The notes under the pieces: generated by a model
Seen by the model: only the letters and a program-made list of their open reading frames with translations
The model's database searches: none
What the model was told of the DNA's origin: nothing
Made by a program: the position numbers and the translations under genes
Shown here: in pieces, positions 1 to 6,480 of the stretch
Position numbering within the stretch: position 1 is the first letter of the stretch
Layout of the letters: the number at the start of each line of letters is the position of its first letter
Assembly (NCBI GenBank): GCA_002423025.1
Contig: DIUN01000044.1
Location: forward strand, 50,007-61,453
Direction: 5' to 3'
Origin: Sphingomonadales bacterium UBA6157
Lineage (GTDB): Bacteria > Pseudomonadota > Alphaproteobacteria > Sphingomonadales > Sphingomonadaceae
DNA length: 11,447 bases

Positions 1-131
1 GGAGCCCCAAGCCCGCCTGCGCCGATCACCAGCACGCGGGCGGCCTTGAGCTTCTGCTGGCCGGCGCCGCCCACGCCCTTGAGCACCAGATGCCGGGCGT
101 AGCGGCGCGTCTCCTCGGGGGTAAAGCTCAT
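1..131 (-). CDS. MoeB/ThiF/HesA-family adenylyltransferase, N-terminal fragment (cut by window edge)
   Basis: Only the first 43-44 codons are inside the window. They read as the start of an E1-like enzyme: an Arg-Tyr-x-Arg-His-Leu-Val segment, then Gly-x-Gly-Gly-x-Gly-Gln-Gln-Lys-Leu, then the nucleotide-binding start ARVLVIGAGGLGAP. Family members adenylate the C-terminal glycine of a ubiquitin-fold sulfur carrier (MoaD for molybdopterin, ThiS for thiazole). The fragment is too short to choose between MoeB and ThiF, so no symbol is given. The ATG at 131-129 overlaps the TGA of the upstream DUF2259 gene as ATGA, which indicates translational coupling and membership of the same minus-strand operon. 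No strong ribosome binding site is visible ahead of it, which fits re-initiation. The catalytic cysteine and zinc-binding cysteines would lie outside the window. Confidence 0.85.
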   Translation of the reverse strand, partial: MSFTPEETRRYARHLVLKGVGGAGQQKLKAARVLVIGAGGLGA

Positions 132-892
132 CTGCCGTTCATCAGGGGCACGGCGAGGAAGCGCCGGTCGGGGCCCTCGAAGCCGAAGGGATAGGTCGAG
201 ATGATGGCGAGGCCGGCATCGAGATCCTGCGCGTTCATCGGCGCCACGACCCCGTGCAACCTGTAGGTCACGACGCAGCCGCGCGACTGTGGCAACCGGC
301 TGTCGCGATGCAGTTCGCGGAATTCGCCGTCCCCGGCCAGGGTCAGCGCATAGCCCTGCGCCGGCCCGTCGAGATAGGTCTCGCAGGGTTCGGTGCCGGC
401 CCGCGCGCCCGGCATATCGAAGGTTTCCAGCCCCAGTGTGAAGCTTTCGCGCACCTGGCCCGGCCCATAGCCCGGAAGCCCGAAATCGAGCGCGGCGGCT
501 TCGGGATCGAATGCCCCATCGCCGATGAGCGCGATGATCTCTGCCGGCACGGCGATCTCGAGCCCCGACAGCACCGGTTCGGCTTCGGCGCGGTTCTGCT
601 CGCGCACGGCGATCATGGGTTCGCCTTCATCGTCGAGCCGCAGGCGGATCGGGGTGCCCTCGGCCCAGGAATCGGCGGGAATGTCGATGACATAGATGTT
701 GGAATAGGCAAAGCCCGACCCATCCTGGATGCCGAACTCCTCGAAGGCGAAATATCGGCCATCGGCGGAATAGCCGATGGGATCGAACAGCGCCCGATCG
801 CCCGCCAGCGCCGGCGCGATCGTGCCGGCAAGCAGTGCGAAACTAGAAACGGCCAGTCGAACCGAAGCCGCCTGCGCCCCTTTGAGTGTCAT
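128..892 (-). CDS. Secreted DUF2259-type protein of unknown function
   Basis: 254 residues. Residues 1-30 form a typical Sec signal peptide: a short basic start, a hydrophobic core at about 13-28 and a likely signal peptidase I site after Ala-Leu-Ala (residue 30). The mature part begins with a segment of the type FDPIGYSADGRYFAFEEFG and continues with YSNIYVIDI, which I recognise as the predicted secreted DUF2259 family; its function is not known to me. Two cysteines (in EPCETY and RGCVVTY) could form a disulfide in the periplasm. There is no membrane segment beyond the signal. The ATG at 892 is preferred because GGGAG lies 7 nt upstream (900-904), the frame offers no other good start, and a later start would destroy the signal peptide. 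This puts its first 50 bp inside the end of dut. It sits between dut and a MoeB/ThiF gene and is probably co-translated with both. Confidence 0.8.
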   Translation of the reverse strand: MTLKGAQAASVRLAVSSFALLAGTIAPALAGDRALFDPIGYSADGRYFAFEEFGIQDGSGFAYSNIYVIDIPADSWAEGTPIRLRLDDEGEPMIAVREQNRAEAEPVLSGLEIAVPAEIIALIGDGAFDPEAAALDFGLPGYGPGQVRESFTLGLETFDMPGARAGTEPCETYLDGPAQGYALTLAGDGEFRELHRDSRLPQSRGCVVTYRLHGVVAPMNAQDLDAGLAIISTYPFGFEGPDRRFLAVPLMNGR

Positions 893-1298
893 CGAGTTGC
901 TCCCGTGTCTCGAACCGCGCGCGCGTCACCGGCGCCACCACCAGCTGGGCGATACGGTCCCCTCGCGCAATGGCGAAGGGCTCGCTGCCATGATTGACCA
1001 GCAGCACCTTCACCTCGCCGCGATAATCGGCGTCGATAGTGCCCGGTGCATTGGCCACGGTCAGCCCGTGCTTGAGCGCCAGCCCTGAGCGCGGCCGCAC
1101 CTGCACCTCGTAACCCTTGGGGATGGCCATTGCGATGCCGGTGGGCACGGCGGCGCGGTCCCCCGGCATGATCACCAGCGGGGCGGCGATGGCGGCCACC
1201 ACATCCATGCCGGCAGCGCCATCGGTGGCATAGGCCGGCAGCGGCAGGCCCTGGCCGTGCGGCAGCACGGCGATGGAAATCGAGATATCAGAGGGCAT
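843..1298 (-). CDS. dut: dUTP diphosphatase (dUTPase)
   Basis: 151 residues, the usual length of a trimeric dUTPase. It hydrolyses dUTP to dUMP and pyrophosphate, keeping uracil out of DNA and supplying dUMP for thymidylate synthesis. All five family motifs are present in order: motif 1 GAAGMDVV (27-34), motif 2 RPRSGLA (68-74), motif 3 GTIDADYRGEV (86-96, with the catalytic Asp and the Tyr that discriminates against ribose), motif 4 RGDRIAQLV (112-120), and the C-terminal arm motif 5 RGAGGFGSTG (140-149). The start is the ATG at 1298, with AAGGA (1305-1309) 6 nt upstream; the frame is open for another 46 codons upstream, but that part is shadow sequence inside coaBC. The start overlaps the coaBC stop by 11 bp, and the end overlaps the DUF2259 gene by 50 bp. 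Confidence 0.96.
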   Translation of the reverse strand: MPSDISISIAVLPHGQGLPLPAYATDGAAGMDVVAAIAAPLVIMPGDRAAVPTGIAMAIPKGYEVQVRPRSGLALKHGLTVANAPGTIDADYRGEVKVLLVNHGSEPFAIARGDRIAQLVVAPVTRARFETREQLDDTQRGAGGFGSTGRF

Positions 1299-2469
1299 TG
1301 GCAATCCTTGCCGCGAGTGTGTGGGCGATCTCGGCCTTGGCGGCGGGGCCCCAGTCCTCTGCGCCATCGGCGGTGATGAGGTGAACATGGTTAGTCTCGG
1401 CGCCGAACACGCCTTCGGCCACATTGTTGGCAACAATCCAGTCCGCGCCCTTGCGAACGCGCTTGGCCGTGGCGTTGGCGATCAGATCACCGGTTTCGGC
1501 CGCAAAGCCCACCAGCAGGCGCGGTCGGTTGGGGCCATGGCCGAGGCCGGCAAGAATATCGGGGTTCTCCACCAGCGTCAGGCTCGGCGGCGGCGCGCCT
1601 GGTGCCTTCTTGTGCTTTTGCGGCGCGGCTTCCACCCGCCAGTCCGCCACGGCCGCCACCATCACGGCGGCGTCCGCTGGCAGTGCTGCCTCCACCGCAG
1701 CCGCCATCTCGATGGCGCTGGTCACGTCGATGCGGGTGACGCCGGGCGGAGTTGCCAGCGCCACCGGGCCGGAGACGAGCGAAACCCGCGCGCCCAGCGC
1801 CGCCAATGCCCCGGCGATGGCAAAGCCCTGCTTGCCGGAGGAGTGATTGCCGATGAAGCGCACCGGGTCGATAGCCTCGTGCGTCGGCCCGGCGGTGACG
1901 ACAATGTGCTTGCCGGCCAGCGGCCGATGCGTGCTGAAATGCGCCGCAATCGCCGCGATGATGACGCCCGTTTCGGGCAGCCGGCCGGGGCCGAACTCGC
2001 CGCAGGCCATGGCGCCTTCCGCCGGGTCCAGCACCGTCACGCCATCGCCGCGCAGCGTCGCCACGTTGCGCCGGGTGGCGGCATGCAGCCACATCCGCAC
2101 GTTCATCGCCGGCACCATCAGCACCGGCTTGTCCGTGGCGAGCAGGAGGGTGGTGGCGAGATCGTCGGCAAGCCCATGGGCGGCCCGCGCCATCAGGTTG
2201 GCGGTGGCCGGGCACACCACCACAAGGTCCGCCGCGCGGCTGAGGGCAATGTGCCCCATGGTCGCCTCGTCCTCGAGGTCCCACAGCGAGGTGCGGACCT
2301 TCTCTTCGGCGAGTGCGCCAAGGCTGAGCGGGGTGACGAAGCGCGCGCCGTTCTCGGTGAGCACCGGCAGCACCCGCGCACCGGCGCGGCGCAACTCGCG
2401 CAGCAGCTCCAGCGATTTGAACGCCGCGATGCCGCCGCCGATGATGAGAAGAATGGTCTTGCCCTGCAC
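1288..2469 (-). CDS. coaBC: Bifunctional phosphopantothenoylcysteine decarboxylase / phosphopantothenate-cysteine ligase
   Basis: 393 residues, close to the roughly 400 of the Dfp/CoaBC family. It carries out two consecutive steps of coenzyme A synthesis: CoaB joins cysteine to 4'-phosphopantothenate using CTP, and CoaC decarboxylates the product using FMN. The CoaC half (about 1-185) shows the flavoprotein start GGGIAAFKS (11-19), the catalytic His in GHIALSR (His73), PAMN (120-123) and the active-site Cys in MACGEFGPGR (Cys156). The CoaB half (about 186-393) shows TAGPTHEAIDPVRFIGNHSSGKQG-type sequence (193-215, Asn208) and the lysine motif KHKK (285-288). The start is GTG at 2469; an in-frame TAA lies four codons upstream, so no longer start is possible. 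No clear ribosome binding site precedes it. It lies 46 bp downstream of ubiB and overlaps dut by 11 bp. Confidence 0.96.
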   Translation of the reverse strand: MQGKTILLIIGGGIAAFKSLELLRELRRAGARVLPVLTENGARFVTPLSLGALAEEKVRTSLWDLEDEATMGHIALSRAADLVVVCPATANLMARAAHGLADDLATTLLLATDKPVLMVPAMNVRMWLHAATRRNVATLRGDGVTVLDPAEGAMACGEFGPGRLPETGVIIAAIAAHFSTHRPLAGKHIVVTAGPTHEAIDPVRFIGNHSSGKQGFAIAGALAALGARVSLVSGPVALATPPGVTRIDVTSAIEMAAAVEAALPADAAVMVAAVADWRVEAAPQKHKKAPGAPPPSLTLVENPDILAGLGHGPNRPRLLVGFAAETGDLIANATAKRVRKGADWIVANNVAEGVFGAETNHVHLITADGAEDWGPAAKAEIAHTLAARIANAL

Positions 2470-2515
2470 AAGCCCGGTTTAGCGCGCGCCTGACGCCGCG
2501 TCCAAGCCAAACACG

Positions 2516-4060
2516 CTAGAGCAGCCAGCGCCCCGCAGCCAGCCCGGCACCGAGCGCTGCCAGCACCCACATCGTCGACCAGCCCTGGCCCTTGCCCTCG
2601 AACGGCAGCGGCGGCAGCGGCGCGGTGGCCGGCGCAGCGCCGGGAATGGGGTTTGCGTCCACCCATTGCCGGATGATGCGCGGCAGCTGCGCGATGGCGC
2701 GGGCGTTGCTCACCAGCGCATCGGCCAGCACCGCTTCCGGCCCGAGCTCCTCGCGCACCCAATCCCGCACATAGGGCTCGGCGACTTCCCACATGTTGAC
2801 CTGCGGATCGAGCGTCAGCGCCACGCCTTCCACCATCACCATGGTCTTTTGCAGCAGCAGCAGGTGCGGCTGCACCTGCATGTCAAAACTGCGGGTGATG
2901 GCGAACAGGCCATCGAGCAGGTCGGTGATCGCAATGTCCTTGGCCCGCTTGCCGCGGATCGGCTCGCCTACGGCCCGCAGCGCCGTGGCAAAGGCCCCGA
3001 CATTGTGGTGCGCCGGCACATAGCCCGCTTCAAAATGGATCTCGGCGACGCGCTTGTAGTTGCCCGTCACCAGCCCGAACAGGATCTCGGCCAGATACAT
3101 CCGGGCGCGGCGGTTGATTCGGCCCATGATGCCGAAATCGATCACCGCCAGCCGTGCCCCATGGCCATCGCCCGGTGGCACCACGAACAGATTGCCCTGG
3201 TGCATGTCCGCATGGAAGAAGCCTTGCGAAATCGCCTGGGCGAGGAAGCCGTTGACCAGCACCTCGGCCAGCTTGCGCCGGTCGAAATCCAGCGCGGCCA
3301 GCGCCTCGATGTCGTTCATCTTGATGCCGTCGATCCAGTCGATCACCAGCACGCGGCGCGAGGAACGCGCCCAGTCGATTCCCGGCACAATGAAGTCCGG
3401 CTGGCCTTCCACCGCCTCGGCCAGCTCCGAGGCAGAGGCAGCCTCGCGGCGCAGGTCGAGCTCGGCCTCGGTCCAGCCCTTGAAGGTGGCGATGACAGCG
3501 CGGGGCCGCAGCCGGGCAAACTCGCCGCCGAGCAGCTCGATATAGCCGGCCGCCCATTCATAGGTGTCGATCGCCTTGGCGAGGTCGGCCTCGATGCCGG
3601 GCCGCAGCATCTTGATCGCCACCTGCCGGCCATCCGTGGTGACGCCGCGGTGCACCTGCGCCATCGAGGCGGCGCCCACGGCCACCGGGTCGATCGATTC
3701 GAACCGGTCCCGCCAGGTGCCGCTGCCATAGCTGGCGTTGAGCACCGCTTCCATTTCGGAGAAGGGCAGGGGCGGCAGCGAATCCTGCAGCCTCACGAGG
3801 TCAAGTGCGGCTTCCAGGCCGATGAGGTCCGGCCGTGTCGCCAGCGCCTGGCCCAGCTTGATGGCGGCGGGGCCGACAGCGCCGAGCCCGGCGGCAAAAT
3901 CCGGCTTGTCCGGCGCATTGGTGCCAATGCGGGCGATGCGCGCGAGGGTGCGGATGGCGAGCGGCGCCTTGTCGCTCTCAAACGGCCGCAGTGCGCCATG
4001 CCGGGCAAGGCGACGCCCCCAGCCCAGCATCCGCCACAAATGGACAACAGCAACAGTCAT
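2516..4060 (-). CDS. ubiB: UbiB protein kinase-like ATPase of ubiquinone biosynthesis
   Basis: 514 residues, ABC1/ADCK/UbiB family. The family is needed for ubiquinone synthesis; the protein is now viewed as a membrane-bound ATPase that helps the lipid-modifying enzymes rather than as a hydroxylase. Visible family marks are the KxGQ motif (Lys68 to Gln71), the alanine-rich nucleotide loop VGAAS (128-132) in place of a kinase glycine loop, the VAIK lysine (Lys150), the ExD motif (Glu200-Leu-Asp202), the catalytic loop HADMHQGN (283-290) and DFG (308-310). The C-terminus has a proline-rich linker (471-487) and then one clear hydrophobic helix (about 494-512), likely the membrane anchor; the E. 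coli protein is usually drawn with two. The ATG at 4060 is 6 bp after the ubiE stop, so the two are very probably co-transcribed and their products act in the same pathway. Confidence 0.96.
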   Translation of the reverse strand: MTVAVVHLWRMLGWGRRLARHGALRPFESDKAPLAIRTLARIARIGTNAPDKPDFAAGLGAVGPAAIKLGQALATRPDLIGLEAALDLVRLQDSLPPLPFSEMEAVLNASYGSGTWRDRFESIDPVAVGAASMAQVHRGVTTDGRQVAIKMLRPGIEADLAKAIDTYEWAAGYIELLGGEFARLRPRAVIATFKGWTEAELDLRREAASASELAEAVEGQPDFIVPGIDWARSSRRVLVIDWIDGIKMNDIEALAALDFDRRKLAEVLVNGFLAQAISQGFFHADMHQGNLFVVPPGDGHGARLAVIDFGIMGRINRRARMYLAEILFGLVTGNYKRVAEIHFEAGYVPAHHNVGAFATALRAVGEPIRGKRAKDIAITDLLDGLFAITRSFDMQVQPHLLLLQKTMVMVEGVALTLDPQVNMWEVAEPYVRDWVREELGPEAVLADALVSNARAIAQLPRIIRQWVDANPIPGAAPATAPLPPLPFEGKGQGWSTMWVLAALGAGLAAGRWLL

Positions 4061-4066
4061 GCCGGC

Positions 4067-4801
4067 CTAGATCTTCCAGCCGGAATGCATGGCGACCAGC
4101 CCGCCGAGAATCGGGCGATACTTGACGTTCTTGAACCCGGCCGTCTCGATCATCCGGGCAAACTCCGGCATCGGTGGAAAGCGGCGGATCGATTCGATGA
4201 GATAGCGATAGCTCGCCTCGTCATTGGCCACGGCCTTGCCGATCAGCGGCACCAGCTTTTCGGAATAGGCATCATAGACGTCCCCGAAGCCTGGCCAGGT
4301 CGTGGTGCTGAATTCGAGGCAGAAGAAGCGGCCGCCAAAGGTCAGCACCCGGTGCGCCTCGCGCAGGGCGGCGGGAATGTCCGTGACGTTGCGGATGCCG
4401 AAGGCGATCGTATAGCCCTCGAAGCTGCGATCGGGAAAGCTCAGCGTCTCGGCGTTTTCCTCGCGCCACACCATCGAGGTGACGCCCTTTTTGGCCGCGC
4501 GCTCGATGCCGACTTCGAGCATGTTCGGGTTTATGTCCGCCACCGTCACGCTGGCGCCGGATTTCTCGATGCGGAAGGCGATGTCCCCGGTGCCGCCGGC
4601 CATGTCGAGAATGCGCTCGCCGGGCTGCGGCTTGAGCGCGCGGACGAAATCATCCTTCCAGAGCCGGTGCATGCCGCCCGACATGAGGTCGTTCATCACA
4701 TCATAGCGCTGCGCCACCGAGGCAAACACCTCGCCCACACGGCGGGTCTTTTCCTCCGGCGGCACATCCTCATAGCCGAAGCTGACGGTCTTTTCGGTCA
4801 C
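4067..4801 (-). CDS. ubiE: Ubiquinone/menaquinone C-methyltransferase
   Basis: 244 residues, class I SAM-dependent methyltransferase. It methylates 2-polyprenyl-6-methoxy-1,4-benzoquinol in ubiquinone synthesis (and demethylmenaquinol where menaquinone is made). Motifs: first family signature YDVMNDLMSGGMHRLWK (33-49), SAM motif I DMAGGTGD (66-73), acidic residue after strand 2 in ADINPNML (88-95), RNVTDIPAALREAHRVL (137-153), the second signature region YRYLIESIRRFPP (198-210) and the conserved C-terminus MHSGWK. The start codon is GTG at 4801, set by AAGGAG (4810-4815) 8 nt upstream. It is the first gene of the minus-strand operon and is divergent from mutM across 89 bp. Confidence 0.97.
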   Translation of the reverse strand: MTEKTVSFGYEDVPPEEKTRRVGEVFASVAQRYDVMNDLMSGGMHRLWKDDFVRALKPQPGERILDMAGGTGDIAFRIEKSGASVTVADINPNMLEVGIERAAKKGVTSMVWREENAETLSFPDRSFEGYTIAFGIRNVTDIPAALREAHRVLTFGGRFFCLEFSTTTWPGFGDVYDAYSEKLVPLIGKAVANDEASYRYLIESIRRFPPMPEFARMIETAGFKNVKYRPILGGLVAMHSGWKI

Positions 4802-4809
4802 TGATCAGG

Positions 4810-4815
4810 CTCCTT
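4810..4815 (-). promoter_or_regulatory. Shine-Dalgarno AAGGAG fixing the GTG start of ubiE
   Basis: On the minus strand AAGGAG stands 8 nt before the GTG of ubiE. It is the strongest ribosome binding site in the operon and decides the non-ATG start. A small dyad GACG-CTC-CGTC lies directly upstream of it on the minus strand and could partly compete for ribosome access; that is inference. Confidence 0.8.
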
Positions 4816-4839
4816 GACGGAGCGTCTCCTAGCTTGGCC

Positions 4840-4868
4840 TTGGCGGGACCGCAAACGGGCCATATGTC
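4840..4868 (+). promoter_or_regulatory. Possible mutM promoter (weak)
   Basis: TTGGCG (4840-4845), a 17-nt spacer, then TATGTC (4863-4868), each matching 3 of 6 consensus positions. It lies in the 89-bp divergent spacer between ubiE and mutM and would start RNA near 4875, about 16 nt ahead of the mutM ATG. The score is poor; the spacer must hold promoters for both directions, but I cannot pick the ubiE one. Confidence 0.25.
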
Positions 4869-4890
4869 GCTTGCATGGATAGAGTGCGAA

Positions 4891-5706
4891 ATGCCTGAAC
4901 TTCCCGAAGTCGAAACCGTCATGCGCGGGCTTTCGCCCGTCTGGCTCGGCCAGCGCTTTGCGCGCGTCACGCTCAATCGGGCAGGCCTGCGGCGGCCGTT
5001 TCCGGATGGGCTGGGCCAGCGGCTGGTTGGCGCCACCGTCACCGGCTGCCGCCGCCGCGCCAAATATGGCCTCATCGATACTGACCGGGGGGATACGCTG
5101 ATCCTTCATCTCGGCATGAGCGGGCGGATGCGGCTCGACCCTACAGAGACCCTCAAGCACGACCATGTTGTGTTTGAAACCGGGGCCGGGCGCATCGTCG
5201 CCTTCAACGACGCCCGGCGCTTCGGCTCGCTCGATCTGGTGGAAACCGCACAGGCCGGCGCGCACCCGCTGCTCGCCGGCATCGGCCCCGAGCCGCTCGG
5301 GCCCGAGTTCGCCGCCGCCGTGCTGGCCCGCGCCTTCAAGGATCGTGCCGCGCCGGCCAAGGCGCTGCTGCTCGACCAGCGCATCGTGGCAGGCCTGGGC
5401 AACATCTATGTCTGCGAGGCGCTGTTCCGCGCCGGCATCCACCCGTCGCGGGCCGGCGGCGCGGTGGCAAAGGCCAGGCTCGCCCTGCTGGCGCGCGCCA
5501 TCGTCGAGGTGCTGGAGGAGGCGATTGCAGCCGGCGGTTCCAGCCTGCGGGACCATGCGGCGCCCGATGGCACGCTGGGCTATTTCCAGAAGGGCTTCCA
5601 GGTCTATGGGCGGGAGGGCGAGGCGTGCCCTGCTTGCGCCGGGCCGGTGGAGCGGATTGTCCAGTCCGGCCGCTCCAGCTTCTTCTGCCCGGTTTGCCAG
5701 AAATAG
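4891..5706 (+). CDS. mutM: Formamidopyrimidine-DNA glycosylase (Fpg/MutM)
   Basis: 271 residues, standard length. A base-excision repair enzyme that removes 8-oxoguanine and formamidopyrimidines and cuts the abasic site by beta/delta elimination. The start must be the ATG at 4891, because the mature protein needs Pro2 as the Schiff-base nucleophile in MPELPEVETV; the frame continues upstream, but that would bury the proline. Other marks: catalytic Glu3, Lys58 in RRRAKYG, the LHLGMSGR loop (72-79) with Met76, NDARRFG (106-112) with Arg110 and Phe111 that fill the space left by the flipped base, the H2TH region with GLGNIYVCEALF (168-179), and a C-terminal zinc finger with Cys246, Cys249, Cys266 and Cys269. 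It is divergent from ubiE and upstream of rpsT, an arrangement I recall from other alphaproteobacteria. Confidence 0.97.
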   Translation: MPELPEVETVMRGLSPVWLGQRFARVTLNRAGLRRPFPDGLGQRLVGATVTGCRRRAKYGLIDTDRGDTLILHLGMSGRMRLDPTETLKHDHVVFETGAGRIVAFNDARRFGSLDLVETAQAGAHPLLAGIGPEPLGPEFAAAVLARAFKDRAAPAKALLLDQRIVAGLGNIYVCEALFRAGIHPSRAGGAVAKARLALLARAIVEVLEEAIAAGGSSLRDHAAPDGTLGYFQKGFQVYGREGEACPACAGPVERIVQSGRSSFFCPVCQK

Positions 5707-5739
5707 CTTGGCGGGCAGCGCGTTTCAGGCCACTTCCGC

Positions 5740-5768
5740 TTGACCGCAGCAGGCCTTGCGCTTATGCG
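5740..5768 (+). promoter_or_regulatory. Likely rpsT promoter
   Basis: TTGACC (5740-5745, preceded by C to give the CTTGAC form common in alphaproteobacteria), a 17-nt spacer and TATGCG (5763-5768). RNA would begin near 5775, giving a 77-nt leader before the rpsT ATG. The -35 match is good and the -10 match moderate. Confidence 0.5.
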
Positions 5769-5779
5769 GCTCCACTTCC

Positions 5780-5827
5780 GGCGCGAGGTGACTTGCGCCT
5801 GTTCCGGCATTTGCCGGGCAACCCGGC
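5780..5827 (+). promoter_or_regulatory. Structured 5' leader of rpsT
   Basis: Three RNA helices can be drawn. Hairpin I: GGCGCGAG (5780-5787) with CTTGCGCC (5792-5799), 8 pairs including one G-U, closed by the GNRA tetraloop GTGA (5788-5791). Hairpin IIa: CCGGC (5804-5808) with GCCGG (5813-5817). Hairpin IIb: GCCGGG (5813-5818) with CCCGGC (5822-5827). IIa and IIb use the same bases 5813-5817 and therefore exclude each other. The rpsT ribosome binding site AGGA (5843-5846) follows. S20 represses its own translation in E. coli; a similar role here is inference. Confidence 0.45.
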
Positions 5828-5851
5828 AACGTTCAAACACTTAGGACCACA

Positions 5852-6121
5852 ATGGCCAACACGCCCCAGGCTGAAAAGCGCATCCGTCGCAACGGTCGCC
5901 GCGCCGAGATCAACAAGGCCCGCGTCAGCCGCATTCGCACCTTCGTCAAGAAGGCCGAATCGACCATCGCCGCTGGTGATGCCGCTGCTGCTGCGGCTGC
6001 ACTCGCAGCTGCCCAGCCCGAGATGATGCGCGGCGTCAGCAAGGGTGTGCTCCACAAGAACACTGTGGCCCGCAAGATTTCCCGCCTCGCCAAGCGCGTC
6101 AAGGCGCTGGCCCAGGCCTGA
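5852..6121 (+). CDS. rpsT: 30S ribosomal protein S20
   Basis: 89 residues, the normal size for bS20, which binds 16S rRNA in the lower body of the small subunit. The sequence is strongly basic, begins MANTPQAEKRIRRN and carries the expected helical rRNA-binding pattern, an alanine-rich stretch (about 40-54) and a C-terminus VLHKNTVARKISRLAKRVKAL. The ATG at 5852 has AGGA (5843-5846) 5 nt upstream. It has its own likely promoter and leader upstream and a strong terminator 48 bp downstream, so it is probably a single-gene transcript. Confidence 0.97.
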   Translation: MANTPQAEKRIRRNGRRAEINKARVSRIRTFVKKAESTIAAGDAAAAAAALAAAQPEMMRGVSKGVLHKNTVARKISRLAKRVKALAQA

Positions 6122-6168
6122 GCCGGACCGCCCGGCATTTCGCCGGCGCTGTTCGCTTCAAAACGTTC

Positions 6169-6196
6169 AAGGGCGCTGCTTCGGCGGCGCCCTTTT
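6169..6196 (+). terminator. Rho-independent terminator of rpsT
   Basis: AAGGGCGCTGC (6169-6179) pairs with GCGGCGCCCTT (6184-6194), 11 pairs with one G-U, closed by the very stable C(TTCG)G tetraloop (6180-6183). The stem runs into TTTT (6193-6196). It separates rpsT from the dnaA control region. Confidence 0.85.
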
Positions 6197-6348
6197 GCTG
6201 TCTGGCAGCCGCCGGACGGGGTTTTCCCACCCGATTTTGCCGGGCTTGCGGCAGGCCCTGCGGCAGCGCTTCGGGGCGCTTTCGATTCGCTGCGGTGCAG
6301 CGTTGGCAAACCTGCCGTTCGAGTGCCAATCCTCGGCCAGAAATGGCA

Positions 6349-6365
6349 TTGCGACAGTGTCACAA
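6349..6365. promoter_or_regulatory. Operator-like palindrome upstream of dnaA
   Basis: TTGCGACA-G-TGTCACAA, a 17-bp dyad with one mismatched pair around a central G. Outside it, GGCA (6345-6348) and TGCC (6367-6370) extend the symmetry to 26 bp with a single one-base offset. Such a site would suit a homodimeric repressor or activator. I cannot assign it to a known regulator. Confidence 0.4.
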
Positions 6366-6480
6366 TTGCCTTTGTTTTCAGCTTGCCTGCCAGGGGCCAA
6401 GCCAGGCCGCCGAATCGCTCCACAGGGGCCTTTCGCAATCCCGTTGGCTTTTCAGTCACTTGTCGGGGAGGCTCGGGGAG

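Noticed and set aside
1299..1436. Longer dUTPase with 46 more N-terminal residues
   Set aside because: The extra residues lie inside coaBC, do not resemble any dUTPase, and the ATG at 1298 has its own AAGGA at good spacing.
1273..2493. 406-codon open frame on the plus strand opposite coaBC
   Set aside because: It is the antisense shadow of a gene with all CoaBC motifs; no domain or ribosome binding site supports it.
2666..4804. 712-codon open frame on the plus strand opposite ubiB and ubiE
   Set aside because: It is antisense to two certain genes and spans both; its composition (rich in His, Arg, Gly, Ala, Asp) is that of a shadow frame.
4834..4890. Upstream start for mutM adding 19 residues
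   Set aside because: Fpg needs Pro2 as its nucleophile, so the protein must start MPELPE at 4891.
6265..6283. Second terminator between rpsT and dnaA
   Set aside because: The stem has only six pairs with one G-U and three T; the terminator at 6169-6196 is far stronger, so this is noted but not called.
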